Source: Bradyrhizobium septentrionale
Lineage (GTDB): Bacteria; Pseudomonadota; Alphaproteobacteria; Rhizobiales; Xanthobacteraceae
Assembly (NCBI RefSeq): GCF_011516645.4
Contig: NZ_CP088285.1
Location: 1,302,001 to 1,366,000, forward strand
Direction: 5' to 3'
Length of the DNA stretch: 64,000 nucleotides
Of the stretch, positions 1 through 8,287 are shown piece after piece. A model generated the notes under the pieces. It saw only the letters and a list, made by a program, of their open reading frames with translations. It did not search any database and was not told the DNA's origin. The stretch's first letter is position 1, and each line of letters starts with the position of its first letter. The position numbers and the translations under genes are program-made.

Positions 1-189
1 GGCTTCAACCTGATGCCGGATGTGCTGCCCACCGGATTGGAGGTTTTCGTCGATACAGTGGTGCCGATCCTGCAGCGCCGCGGCCTGTTCCGCACCGACT
101 ATGCCGGCACCACGCTGCGCGATCACTTCGGATTGCCGCGACCGGTCAGCCGGTTTGCGCAGGCGCCGGCGGCCGCGACAAGCGCTTGA
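1..189 (+). CDS. LLM-class flavin-dependent monooxygenase, C-terminal fragment (window edge)
   Basis: Open in frame 1 from the first base to a TGA at 187-189, giving the last 62 residues of a protein whose start lies outside the window. The end (NLMPDVLPTGLEVF... RRGLFRTDYAGTTLRDHFGL) closely matches the C-terminus of the complete enzyme at 10835-12175, so it is a paralogue of the NtaA/SnaA/DszA/DmoA group of bacterial luciferase-like monooxygenases. These use FMNH2 supplied by a separate reductase to cleave C-S or C-N bonds. Only 5 bp separate it from the convergent SsuD-like gene. The substrate cannot be read from this fragment. Confidence 0.75.
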   Translation, partial: GFNLMPDVLPTGLEVFVDTVVPILQRRGLFRTDYAGTTLRDHFGLPRPVSRFAQAPAAATSA

Positions 190-194
190 TCCGG

Positions 195-1265
195 TCACCG
201 CGAGCCGGCCAGGAGACCCGGCCTGTCATCGACTGGAGCCTGACGCACGCGCGGGATGATCTCCTTGGCAAAGCGCTCCATCTCGGCTTCGAACGGCTGG
301 AATTGCAGCATGAACAGTTCAATGCCGGCGGCATGAAATGCCCTGATACGCGCAGCCACCTCGTCATAGCTTCCGACCAGCCCGGCGGCCGTTCCGCCAT
401 TGCTGCCGACCCGCGCCGATTTCTGCATCGTCTGCATCATCACGACCTTGGGATCGGTGTTCTGCCTCTGGATCGCCTTGCTTGAGAGATCGAGCAACCT
501 TTCATAGGCCGCCTCGGCCTCGGCCTGCGTCTCGCGCGCGATCACAAAGGCGGACAGCCCAAACCGAAGTGGAGCCGCCGTTCTCGGCCGGACGGCAACA
601 TCGGCGATCAGGCCAGCAACGTCGTCGAGCGGCTGCCCATTGATGAACCAGACGTCGCCGTGCTCGGCGACCAAGGCACGCGCCGGCTCGGATTCACCGC
701 CGACATAGATCAGCGGCCGTGGCCGGTAGAGGCTTGCGGGCCGCAAGACGTAGTCCCTGATATCGAAATGCTCACCCTTGTAGGTCAGCCGCTCGCCCTG
801 CATCAGGCGCGACACCACGGTGACCCACTCGCGGCCGTAGGCATAACGGGCGTCGTGCTCCGCAAGGCCGATGCCTGCCTTGTCGAGCTCGGGCCGGTTC
901 CATGCATTGACCAGATTGATCGCAAAGCGGCCGCGGCTGATGTTCTCGATCCCGAGCGCAAGCTTCGCCAGCACAACCGGATGATAGAGATAGGGCTTGA
1001 TCGCGGCGATGATCTCGATCCGGCTGGTCAACGCGGCCAGTGCGGCCGCCGCGCTCCAGGCCTCGAGCTGATCGAGATCCTCCTGGTGCGGATTGATCGT
1101 GTGCTGCGCAATCAGCGTGGAGTCGTACCCCAGCGCCTCCGCCGCGAGCACGAGATCGCGGTTGCGTTCCCATGATGCATCATAGGGCTCATCGGGATCC
1201 TGATAGGCGGCGCGCGAACCGTGCACCAGCGCCCAGATGCCGAAGCGAAGCGGTCGTGTCGTCAT
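195..1265 (-). CDS. LLM-class monooxygenase, alkanesulfonate/dimethylsulfone type (SsuD/SfnG-like)
   Basis: A 356-residue protein starting MTTRPLRFGIWALVHGSR. I chose this ATG because GGAGA lies about 7 nt upstream; the longer open frame has no ribosome site. It is a luciferase-fold TIM barrel with family signatures: an early 'LAAEALGYDSTL' segment, 'NISRGRFAINLVNAW' around residue 120, and 'LIYVGGESEPARALVAEHGDVWF' in two adjoining blocks in the middle. The family uses reduced FMN and O2 to release sulfite or sulfinate from sulfonates or sulfones. The flavin reductase at 2786-3358 is the likely FMNH2 source, and the SsuABC transporter nearby could supply the substrate. It is divergent from the broken acyl-CoA-dehydrogenase-like gene, with palindromes between. 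E. coli SsuD is about 380 residues. SsuD and SfnG cannot be told apart by eye. Confidence 0.8.
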   Translation of the reverse strand: MTTRPLRFGIWALVHGSRAAYQDPDEPYDASWERNRDLVLAAEALGYDSTLIAQHTINPHQEDLDQLEAWSAAAALAALTSRIEIIAAIKPYLYHPVVLAKLALGIENISRGRFAINLVNAWNRPELDKAGIGLAEHDARYAYGREWVTVVSRLMQGERLTYKGEHFDIRDYVLRPASLYRPRPLIYVGGESEPARALVAEHGDVWFINGQPLDDVAGLIADVAVRPRTAAPLRFGLSAFVIARETQAEAEAAYERLLDLSSKAIQRQNTDPKVVMMQTMQKSARVGSNGGTAAGLVGSYDEVAARIRAFHAAGIELFMLQFQPFEAEMERFAKEIIPRVRQAPVDDRPGLLAGSR

Positions 1266-1420
1266 TGGCGATCTCCGAATTGCGTTTGCCGCTCCGCTTG
1301 TGTGGAAATCGCGGCGAGAGATCAAGCAACGGCGCATCAAAAGATTTTCCTTGCTGCTCGGCGCGCGCAGACAAATCAGAAAACTCCGAATCCCGCGACA
1401 ATTGAAAAACCGCTCTATTT

Positions 1421-1445
1421 CTGTCCACGAAAAATCGTGGGACAG
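1421..1445. promoter_or_regulatory. Hairpin in the divergent promoter region of the SsuD-like gene
   Basis: Near-perfect inverted repeat CTGTCCACGA, four A, TCGTGGGACAG (one bulged G). It sits in the 272-bp divergent interval 1266-1537. It may be an operator or lie in a 5' leader. There is no direct evidence for either. Confidence 0.35.
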
Positions 1446-1471
1446 TTTGCAACATGTGCACGATGCCGGCA

Positions 1472-1488
1472 TTCGACCTCAGGTCGAA
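1472..1488. promoter_or_regulatory. 17-bp palindrome, candidate operator
   Basis: Perfect dyad TTCGACCT-C-AGGTCGAA. It lies 50 bp upstream of the plus-strand start at 1538 and about 200 bp upstream of the SsuD-like start, in a divergent promoter region. That is a typical place for a shared operator. No regulator gene is in the immediate neighbourhood. Confidence 0.4.
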
Positions 1489-1537
1489 CAAGTAACCGAG
1501 CAAGATCACCAACCATCCCCATCCCAGGTCGACATCC

Positions 1538-2744
1538 ATGAACAAGCCCGTGCCCGCCACCTCGCTGCAACCGTCCGACCGCCTGGATAGCCGTCCCCCC
1601 GACATCGACGCGCTGCTGCGCCGCATCGCCGAGGGTGCGAGCAAGCGCGAGCGCGAGCGTGTCCTGCCATTCACTGAGATTGATCTCATCCGCAAGGCAC
1701 GTCTCGGCGCGCTACGGCTTCCGGTCGAGGCCGGCGGCGCGGGGGCGTCGATCCGCGCCCTGTTCGAGATGGTCATCCGGCTCGGCGCGGCCGACGCCAA
1801 TGTCGCGCACATCCTGCGCAACCATTTCAGCGTGGTCGAGCGGCTGGTGCGCCGGCCACAGGACGAGCAGCACCGGAAATGGCAAAAGGCCGTCGCCGAT
1901 GGAGCGATCATCGGACTCGCGGCCACCGAGCTCGATACGCCGAAGGTCGGCAATGTCACGCCGAACACGACGCTGACCGCCGATGGCGACGACTATCTCC
2001 TCAACGGCACCAAATACTACAGCACCGGCACGCTCTATTCGGACTATGCGCACCGCCGACACGACAGGCGCCAATGCGGCCGTGCTCATCCCGGTTGCCC
2101 GTGAAGGCATCGAACTGATCGACGATTGGGACGGGCTCGGACAGCGCCTGACCGCGACCGGCACCACACATTTCCGCAACGTGCGCGTCAAGCGTCAGGA
2201 GACCGTGTTCGATGCACCCGACGCCGGATACGGCATTCCCTACTCCAACACATTCGCGCAATTGTTCCTGACCGCCATCAACGCCGGCATCGCGCGGGCC
2301 GTGTTGCAGGACGCCACCGAGCTGGTGCGATCGCGCAAGCGGACCTTCTACTATGCGCCGAGCGAAATTCCGGCTGATGACCCGTTGCTGCAACAGACCA
2401 TCGGTCAGATCGCGAGCGGGGCGTTTGCGGCCGAGACCGTCGTGCTCGCGGCGGCGGAGGCGCTCGATGCCGCCACCGACGCGTTCGATGCCGGCGACGC
2501 CGCCCACAGGGCGGCGCTGCTCTCGGCAAAGGCAAAGCTCGTCGCCGACGAGTTTGCGATCCGCAGCGGCAGCCTGCTGTTTGACGTCGGCGGCGCGTCC
2601 GCCACCAAGAAGGCGACCAACTTCGACCGTCACTGGCGCAATGCGCGCACCCTGGCGTCGCACAATCCAAACACCTTCAAGGCCCGCTCGATCGGGCAAT
2701 TTGAGATCAGCGGCACGCCGCTACCTGCCAAGGGCTTCTTCTGA
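1538..2744 (+). pseudogene. Acyl-CoA-dehydrogenase-like sulfur monooxygenase (SfnB/DszC type), frameshifted
   Basis: The first reading frame runs from ATG 1538 to about 2053 and carries the N-terminal helical and middle beta domains (...AATELDTPKVGN...LLNGTKYYSTGTLYSDYAH). The C-terminal half (RTADTTGANAAVLIP... to ...PLPAKGFF) continues in the next frame to the stop at 2742-2744. The break falls at about 2046-2056, where a whole homologue would read smoothly across. The shift equals loss of 2 nt modulo 3. The family holds flavin-dependent, reductase-coupled oxygenases and desulfurization enzymes. The next gene is a flavin reductase 41 bp downstream, which fits. If the shift is real the protein lacks its C-terminal helical domain and is inactive. 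A sequencing error is possible, but three other genes nearby are also broken. Confidence 0.75.
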
Positions 2745-2785
2745 TCGGAAACGATCCGGCGAGGCGAAGAGAGGGGAGAGACTCG

Positions 2786-3358
2786 ATGAGCAAGCCGGAC
2801 CTCCATTTGGTCGATGCCGACCATGAGATCGAGCAGCAGTTTCGGCTCGTGATGCGCCGCCTCGCCGGCGGCGTTGCCATCATCACCGCGGGACAAGGCG
2901 ACGACATCACCGGGATGACCGTCACCTCGCTGACATCGCTCAGCGCCGCTCCCCCACGACTGCTGGTCAGCATCAACCGGCAGGCCTCGTGCTTTGCACC
3001 GATCGCCCGGCATCGGCAATTTGGCGTCAACATCCTCGGCTCCGACCAGCAGGCGCTGGCGGAGCGTTTCAGCAATGGCCGCCTGAAAGGCATGCAGCGT
3101 TTCGAGGGAACGGCCTGGACATATGGCCCTTCCGGCGTCCCGCTGCTGCAACACTCGCTGGCCATGGTCGAATGTCAGGTCGAGGAGATCATCGAGCGGC
3201 ATTCGCACGGCATCATCGTGGGTCGGCTCTCCAGCATGGAGCTATCGCATCGCCCGTCCGGCCTTACCTACTGGAATGGGCAATATGTGCAGATCGATCA
3301 CGAAGCCGACCTCGATCTCCTGGCCGAGGTCAGCATTCCCCTGGCGCATGTCCGTTAG
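2786..3358 (+). CDS. Flavin reductase-like (FMN-binding split-barrel) protein
   Basis: 190 residues, ATG preceded by a GGGGAGAGA ribosome site. Split-barrel flavin reductase domain over almost the whole length, with the family's 'VMRRLAGGVAIITA' start, 'GMTVTSLTSLSAAPPRLLVSI' region, 'FGVNILGSDQQALAERFS' and a late 'LTYWNGQY' strand. Members reduce free FMN with NAD(P)H and hand it to two-component monooxygenases, which fits the LLM enzymes and the acyl-CoA-dehydrogenase-like enzyme around it. It lies 41 bp after that broken gene and 18 bp before epsC, so the three are probably one transcript. Confidence 0.88.
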   Translation: MSKPDLHLVDADHEIEQQFRLVMRRLAGGVAIITAGQGDDITGMTVTSLTSLSAAPPRLLVSINRQASCFAPIARHRQFGVNILGSDQQALAERFSNGRLKGMQRFEGTAWTYGPSGVPLLQHSLAMVECQVEEIIERHSHGIIVGRLSSMELSHRPSGLTYWNGQYVQIDHEADLDLLAEVSIPLAHVR

Positions 3359-3376
3359 GACAGGGAAAGGCAAAGC

Positions 3377-4330
3377 ATGAAACGCGAAATGCCGCCACCG
3401 TCGCCTCCGGCGTCGGCCGGCGCGGTCAGCAGAGCACCGGGCCGCTGGCAGCTGGACCGGATTGTGGCCGAGTTGCGCACGTCCCGCGAAGAGACCCATA
3501 GTATCCGGCGGGACGGCGAGGCGCATCGTGCCCCTTCTCGCGACGCGCTGGAGGCGATCCTCGACGGCCTCACCGAGGCTCTATTCCCGCGACACTACGG
3601 CCAATCTGACCTTGACGGCGAGAACATCGACTATTTCGTCGGCAACACGCTAAGCACGGCACTGGATTCCCTCAGCGCGCAGATTCATCGCGGCGCATTG
3701 TTCGTTGGTGACGAGCTGGAGCCAGGCTTTGTGCACGAGGAGGCGATCGAGCTGACGCGGGCGTTCGCTACGCAGCTGCCGTCGGTCCGCGGACTTCTGA
3801 TCAACGATCTGCGGGCGGCATTTGTTGGAGACCCGGCAGCGCGGAACTTTCCCGAGATCCTGATTGGCTATCCCGGGATGACCGCCATCATCCACCATCG
3901 CCTTGCACATCTCCTCTACCAGGTCGGCGCACGGCTGGTCGCCCGCCTGATGTCGGAGATCGCACATACCCGGACCGGCATCGACATTCATCCCGGCGCC
4001 CAGATCGGCTCGGGCTTCTTCATCGATCACGGCACCGGCGTCGTGATCGGGGAGACTGCGATCATCGGTAACAACGTCCGTGTCTATCAGGCGGTCACGC
4101 TCGGCGCGCGGCATTTCCCGACCGACGACGAGGGACATGTAATCAAGGGCGATGCACGCCATCCAATCGTCGAAGACGATGTCGTCATTTACGCCGGCGC
4201 GACGATCCTCGGCCGGATCACGATCGGCCGCGGCTCGACCATCGGCGGCAATGTCTGGCTGACCAGGGATGTTCCGCCGAACAGCGTGGTGACCCAGGCC
4301 ACGGCGCGCAACACGCCGGCGTCTGGCTAG
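3377..4330 (+). CDS. epsC: Serine O-acetyltransferase, EpsC type
   Basis: 317 residues, ATG with an AGGGAAAGG site upstream. The N-terminal half is helical; the C-terminal half is a left-handed beta-helix with hexapeptide repeats ('GIDIHPGAQIGSGFFIDHGT', 'GVVIGETAIIGNNVRVYQ', 'YAGATILGRITIGRGSTIGG'). The catalytic histidines expected in the family are in 'DIHPG' and 'IDHGTG'. It makes O-acetylserine from serine and acetyl-CoA, the acceptor for sulfide in cysteine synthesis. Its place among sulfonate genes suggests that released sulfite is meant for cysteine. The length fits EpsC (about 310) rather than the shorter E. coli CysE. It ends directly in the inverted-repeat element at 4330. Confidence 0.9.
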   Translation: MKREMPPPSPPASAGAVSRAPGRWQLDRIVAELRTSREETHSIRRDGEAHRAPSRDALEAILDGLTEALFPRHYGQSDLDGENIDYFVGNTLSTALDSLSAQIHRGALFVGDELEPGFVHEEAIELTRAFATQLPSVRGLLINDLRAAFVGDPAARNFPEILIGYPGMTAIIHHRLAHLLYQVGARLVARLMSEIAHTRTGIDIHPGAQIGSGFFIDHGTGVVIGETAIIGNNVRVYQAVTLGARHFPTDDEGHVIKGDARHPIVEDDVVIYAGATILGRITIGRGSTIGGNVWLTRDVPPNSVVTQATARNTPASG

Positions 4331-4431
4331 AGCGTTTTCGAGCGAAGTGGACACCGGTTCGCGTGAAGAAAACGCGTCAAAACAAGAATCGAGAGCTTCG
4401 GTTCTGATTCAATCAGAACCGAAAATGCTCT
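4330..4431 (+). repeat. 102-bp intergenic inverted repeat, copy A
   Basis: The reverse complement matches 13090-13191 with one visible mismatch over 102 bp. The element holds a strong internal hairpin (CGGTTCTGATT / AATCAGAACCG) and a GC-rich half (ACACCGGTTCGCGTGAAG). It starts on the last base of the epsC stop codon and lies between convergent genes (epsC and ssuC), so it may also act as a two-way terminator. It resembles multi-copy palindromic intergenic elements of Bradyrhizobiaceae (recalled, not searched). Confidence 0.88.
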
Positions 4432-4445
4432 AGACGTTCCTTGTC

Positions 4446-5315
4446 TCAGGCTGCCACCGGCGCCTTCCAGCGCATGAAGTGCCGTTCGATCGCCTCGAGG
4501 ACGGCATTGAAGGCCAGGCCGATCACGGTGATTCCGAGAATGCCGAAATACATTTGCGGGATCAGGAAGCTGTACTGGCTGTTGATGATGAGATAACCGA
4601 GACCGGCCTTGGCCCCGACCATTTCGGATGCCACCAGCACCAGCATGGCCGATGCGCTGGCCAGGCGAATGCCGACGAAGATCGTGGGAAGCGCGGCAGG
4701 CAGGATCACCTTGCGGAACAGTTGCTGCGGGGTCGCTCCCATGGTCCGCGCCGATTTGATCAGCAAGGGGTCAACCTGCTTCACCGCGGCGATGGTGTTG
4801 AGCAACAACGGCCAGGCGCAGCTGTAGATCACCATCGTGACCTTCGACAGCTCACCGATCCCGAGCAGCAGGATGAACACCGGCAGCAGCGCCAGCGGCG
4901 CGGTGTTGCGGCAGATCTCGATGAACTGGTTCAGGAAATCGCCGAGCCGGGCGTACCAGCCGACGGCAAGGCCCAGCGGTACGATCAAGGCAACCGAGAT
5001 CAGAAATCCGCTCAGGGCCCGCAGCAGGCTGGCAGAAACATCGTCATAGAGTTCGCCGGTTTGCGCGAGCTGCCAGCCAGCCGCGATCACCTCCGAGAAC
5101 GGCGGCAGGAACACCGGATCGATCAGCCCAAGCCGCGGCGCGGCCTCCCAGGCGGCGAGCAGGACAATCAGTAACAACGAACGTCGCCCGCGCTCCGCCA
5201 GACCGCGGATGCCTGCGCGCAACCGACTCGTGATCGGCGACAGTCGGCCTTCCACCGCCTGCTCGCGCCGCCCATGCGCCAGTTCCAGCAATGTCAGCAT
5301 CTCGAGACTAGACAT
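4446..5315 (-). CDS. ssuC: ABC transporter permease, sulfonate/nitrate/taurine type
   Basis: 289 residues. The start (MSSLEMLTLLELAHGRR) is set by GGAGG 6 nt upstream, and it overlaps the ssuB stop by 8 nt. Several hydrophobic helices are visible (around residues 45-60, 95-115, 130-150, 200-260). The EAA-type cytoplasmic loop 'SARTMGATPQQLFRKVILPAALP' (in two parts) contacts the ATPase. It is the third gene of the minus-strand unit ssuA-ssuB-ssuC and should form the inner-membrane channel for an aliphatic sulfonate or similar anion. The exact ligand is not readable. Confidence 0.88.
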   Translation of the reverse strand: MSSLEMLTLLELAHGRREQAVEGRLSPITSRLRAGIRGLAERGRRSLLLIVLLAAWEAAPRLGLIDPVFLPPFSEVIAAGWQLAQTGELYDDVSASLLRALSGFLISVALIVPLGLAVGWYARLGDFLNQFIEICRNTAPLALLPVFILLLGIGELSKVTMVIYSCAWPLLLNTIAAVKQVDPLLIKSARTMGATPQQLFRKVILPAALPTIFVGIRLASASAMLVLVASEMVGAKAGLGYLIINSQYSFLIPQMYFGILGITVIGLAFNAVLEAIERHFMRWKAPVAA

Positions 5316-6174
5316 GGGCAACCTCCACAGCTTCGGGGCCCGCACGGCGTGCGCCGGTACCGTCCGCCAACTGGCCCTGCTGGGCCTTCCGCACTTCCTC
5401 GCGAAGCAGGCTCCAGACCTCGTGCCTCACGCGACCGAACTCCGGCAGCGAGCGCACATCCTCGGATTCGCTGCGCAAGCGCTCGGGGATATCGACCACC
5501 TGCTTGATCCGCCCCGGGCGCGAGGTCATCACCGCCACCCTTTGGCCGAGCACGACGGCCTCGTCGATGCCATGGGTGATGAAGATGATGGTCTTGCCGG
5601 TGGCGCGCCAGATCCGCAGCAGTTCCCCCTGCAGCGTCTCGCGCGTCTGCGCGTCGAGCGCGGCGAATGGCTCGTCCATCAGCAGCACCTCCGGATCATA
5701 GGCGAGGCTTCGCGCGATCGCGACACGCTGCTTCATGCCGCCGGAGAGCTCGTGCGGATAGCGGTCGGCAAAGCCGGACAAGCCGACCAGATCGAGGAAA
5801 TGCTCAGCAATCTCGCGCCGCTGCCTGGCCTTGAGGCCTGCGATGTCGAGCCCGAACTCGACGTTCTGCGCCGCAGTTCGCCACGGAAACAGGGCGTATT
5901 GCTGGAACACGATGCCGCGATCGCGTGCAGGTCCGGCGATCGGCCGGCCATCGAGCAGGATACGGCCGCTGGTCGGCGCGGTGAGCCCGCCCAGAAGGTC
6001 GAGCAATGTGGATTTGCCACAGCCGCTCGGACCGACCAGCGCGAGGAACTCGCCCGCACGAACATCCAGCGTGATGTCCTCCAGCGCGGTGAAGCGACCT
6101 GCCGGCCGGCCGCCTTCGCCTCGCGTCACAAACTCCTTGCGAACCTGCTCGAAGCGGATCTTGACCGAGTTCAT
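5308..6174 (-). CDS. ssuB: ABC transporter ATP-binding protein, sulfonate/nitrate/taurine type
   Basis: 288 residues, starting MNSVKIRFEQVRKEF with GGAGG upstream. Walker A 'GPSGCGKST' (about residues 48-56), Q-loop 'IVFQQYALFPWR', signature 'LSGGMKQR', Walker B 'EVLLMDEPFAALDA' and H-loop 'IIFITHG' are all intact. It energises uptake with SsuC and the binding protein. The start codon overlaps the ssuA stop (ATGA) and its own stop overlaps the ssuC start, so the three are translationally coupled. Confidence 0.92.
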   Translation of the reverse strand: MNSVKIRFEQVRKEFVTRGEGGRPAGRFTALEDITLDVRAGEFLALVGPSGCGKSTLLDLLGGLTAPTSGRILLDGRPIAGPARDRGIVFQQYALFPWRTAAQNVEFGLDIAGLKARQRREIAEHFLDLVGLSGFADRYPHELSGGMKQRVAIARSLAYDPEVLLMDEPFAALDAQTRETLQGELLRIWRATGKTIIFITHGIDEAVVLGQRVAVMTSRPGRIKQVVDIPERLRSESEDVRSLPEFGRVRHEVWSLLREEVRKAQQGQLADGTGARRAGPEAVEVAHV

Positions 6175-7226
6175 CTTGCCTCCGCGGTCTTGCCGGGACG
6201 GAAATAGTTGAACTCGTTGGTGTAGGTGTCGGACGCCTTGAGCTGCCCCGGCTTGAACAACCCGTCCTTGACCAGCCAGTCGATCCACACCTGGATCTCA
6301 CCATCCGAAATCACGCCGCCCTTGGACGCAACCCCGGTGCTCTTCCAGTACTTGATCGAGGATGCATCCTCGTTGCGCTTGCGCTCCGCGATGATCTTCT
6401 CGAACCGGGCCCGCACCTGTTCCGGCGGCGTCGTCTGCGCCCACTGGATCGCCTGCGAAATCCCTTCCACCAGCTTGCGGGCCGTGTTGGGATTGTCCTT
6501 GATGAACTTGTCCCGCAGCACATAGGCGCCGCCGGTGAACTGGCCGAACAGGTCGGTATCGGCGAACAGCGAGCGGATGCCGCCCCGCTCCAATGCCTTG
6601 TCGCGCAGCACGCCGCTGAGCACGCTGACTTCGACCTGACCTTGCCGCAAGGCCTGCTCGCTGCTGACCGGCGGGATCGCCACCAGCGTCACCTGCTTGG
6701 CTGCGCCGGCGCTGAGGCCGTTGCGGGCCAGATATTCGCGCAGCACGAATTCCAGATGCGCGCCCAGCGTGTTGACCGCAACCTTCTTGCCGATCAGGTC
6801 GCGTGCCGCCTTGATCGGGCTGTCTTCCTTGACGAAGTAGCCCTGATAGGTGTTGGCATCGGAGCCGTAGTAACCGACCACGGCCTTGATCGGCGCCCGC
6901 GCCGCGATCAGCTTGAGAATCGCGCCATAGAACGCACCACCGATGTCGATGTCGCCGGTGACGACGGTCTGGATGTCCTGCGGCCCACTGATCGTGTTGC
7001 CGACCCATTTGAGCTTGAGCGGCGCGAGATAGCCGAGATCTTCGGCGAGCTCGGTGAACGTCACCTGGCCGGCCCAGCCCTGGTAGCGGATCTCGGTCTT
7101 TTCGAGCGGCGGCTCGGCGAAAGCCGAGGCCGCCGGCCCCAGCGCCACAGCACCGGCCAGGATGAGCCGCGCGGCAGCGCGCGCGGCGAAACGCCGGGCG
7201 CGGAGAATTCGGATCAATGCATTCAT
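6171..7226 (-). CDS. ssuA: ABC transporter substrate-binding protein, sulfonate/nitrate/taurine type
   Basis: 351 residues. The ATG (MNALIRILRARRFAARAAAR) has GGGAAG upstream, and a cleavable signal peptide ends near 'ASAFA-EPP'. The mature part has NMT1/ABC-type periplasmic binding features: 'IRYQGWAGQVTFTELAEDLGY', 'GDIDIGGAFYGAILKLI' and 'GKKVAVNTLGAHLEFVLREYL'. It should capture an organosulfur or similar ligand in the periplasm for SsuBC. It lies 28 bp downstream of the TauD-like gene, so the transcription order is broken FMO, tauD-like, ssuA, ssuB, ssuC. Confidence 0.87.
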   Translation of the reverse strand: MNALIRILRARRFAARAAARLILAGAVALGPAASAFAEPPLEKTEIRYQGWAGQVTFTELAEDLGYLAPLKLKWVGNTISGPQDIQTVVTGDIDIGGAFYGAILKLIAARAPIKAVVGYYGSDANTYQGYFVKEDSPIKAARDLIGKKVAVNTLGAHLEFVLREYLARNGLSAGAAKQVTLVAIPPVSSEQALRQGQVEVSVLSGVLRDKALERGGIRSLFADTDLFGQFTGGAYVLRDKFIKDNPNTARKLVEGISQAIQWAQTTPPEQVRARFEKIIAERKRNEDASSIKYWKSTGVASKGGVISDGEIQVWIDWLVKDGLFKPGQLKASDTYTNEFNYFRPGKTAEAR

Positions 7227-7254
7227 GTTCGCAACTTCCCTCAATCGAACGAGA

Positions 7255-8184
7255 TCACGCCGCCTTCGCGGCCTGCTGTTTCGGTGCCTTGATGCGCGTC
7301 ACGCTGCGGCGGCCGTCGATCGACACCGGCACTTCGCCGTCGATCGTGGCACGGCGCACCACGCGGTGCTGATCGCCGTAGTCATTGACCGCATAGTGCT
7401 GGGTGGCGCGGTTGTCCCAGATCGCGACGTCGCCGGCCTGCCAGTTCCAGCGCACGGTGTTCTCGGGCGCCGTGATGTGCGACTGGAACAGGTCGAACAG
7501 CTTCTGGCCGTCGTATTTCGGCAGTCCGACGAAACGCTGGACGAAGTTGCCCAGCACCAGCGTCCGCTCACCGGTCTCGGGGTGAACGCGCACCACGGGA
7601 TGCTCGGTCTCGTAGACCGTGCCGGTGAACACTTCGTCGAAATGCTTGCGGTCGGCTTCGCTTGCTCGGGACTTGACGGCATAGTCATAGGCGTTGCTGT
7701 GAACCGCCCACAGCTCGTCGGCGAGCCGTTGCAGCGGTGCCGGCAGGTCGAGGTAAGCCGCCGCTGTATTCGACCAGACGGTGTCGCCGCCATAAGGCGG
7801 AATCACCACCCCGCGCAGCACCGAGATCTTCGGATAGGCGTCAACGAAGGTCACGTCGGTATGCCATTGATCCGCACGGCCGCCGCCGCGACCCGAATCC
7901 AGCTCGAGGATCGACGACGTCCCCTTGATTGCCCCGACCGTCGGATGCGGCACGAGCTTACCGAGCCGCACCGCAAAGCGCTCCTGCGCGGCGTCGTCGA
8001 GATGCCCCTGGTCGCGGAAGAAGATCACCTTGTGCTCGAGCAGCACCTGGTTGACGGCGCGGATGACCTCATCGGACAGATCGCCCGACAGCCTGACGTT
8101 CCTGATCTCCGCTCCAAGCCTCGCCGCGCGCTTGACGATGTCCGCGCGGGGAATGACGTTATCAATGGTCGTCGTGCTGCTCAT
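7255..8184 (-). CDS. TauD/TfdA-family Fe(II)/2-oxoglutarate dioxygenase
   Basis: 309 residues, start MSSTTTIDNVIPRADIVKR. The metal-binding H-x-D is in 'WHTDVTF' (about residues 107-113). The distal histidine is in 'DNRATQHYAVNDYG', followed by the 2-oxoglutarate-binding arginine in 'HRVVRRATIDG'. Family members hydroxylate the carbon next to sulfur in taurine or alkyl sulfates, or act on other acids, releasing sulfite or sulfate. Being first among intact genes before ssuABC supports an organosulfur substrate. Taurine, alkylsulfate and sulfonate remain equally possible. Confidence 0.87.
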   Translation of the reverse strand: MSSTTTIDNVIPRADIVKRAARLGAEIRNVRLSGDLSDEVIRAVNQVLLEHKVIFFRDQGHLDDAAQERFAVRLGKLVPHPTVGAIKGTSSILELDSGRGGGRADQWHTDVTFVDAYPKISVLRGVVIPPYGGDTVWSNTAAAYLDLPAPLQRLADELWAVHSNAYDYAVKSRASEADRKHFDEVFTGTVYETEHPVVRVHPETGERTLVLGNFVQRFVGLPKYDGQKLFDLFQSHITAPENTVRWNWQAGDVAIWDNRATQHYAVNDYGDQHRVVRRATIDGEVPVSIDGRRSVTRIKAPKQQAAKAA

Positions 8185-8287
8185 GACCGTGCTCTCACCA
8201 CCGCGATCTCCCAGACAAGGCTCCGCCATGCGCCGGTCGCGGGAGCGACGGCGGAGACAAACGAATTCAGTGCTGTGCTGCTATGCC

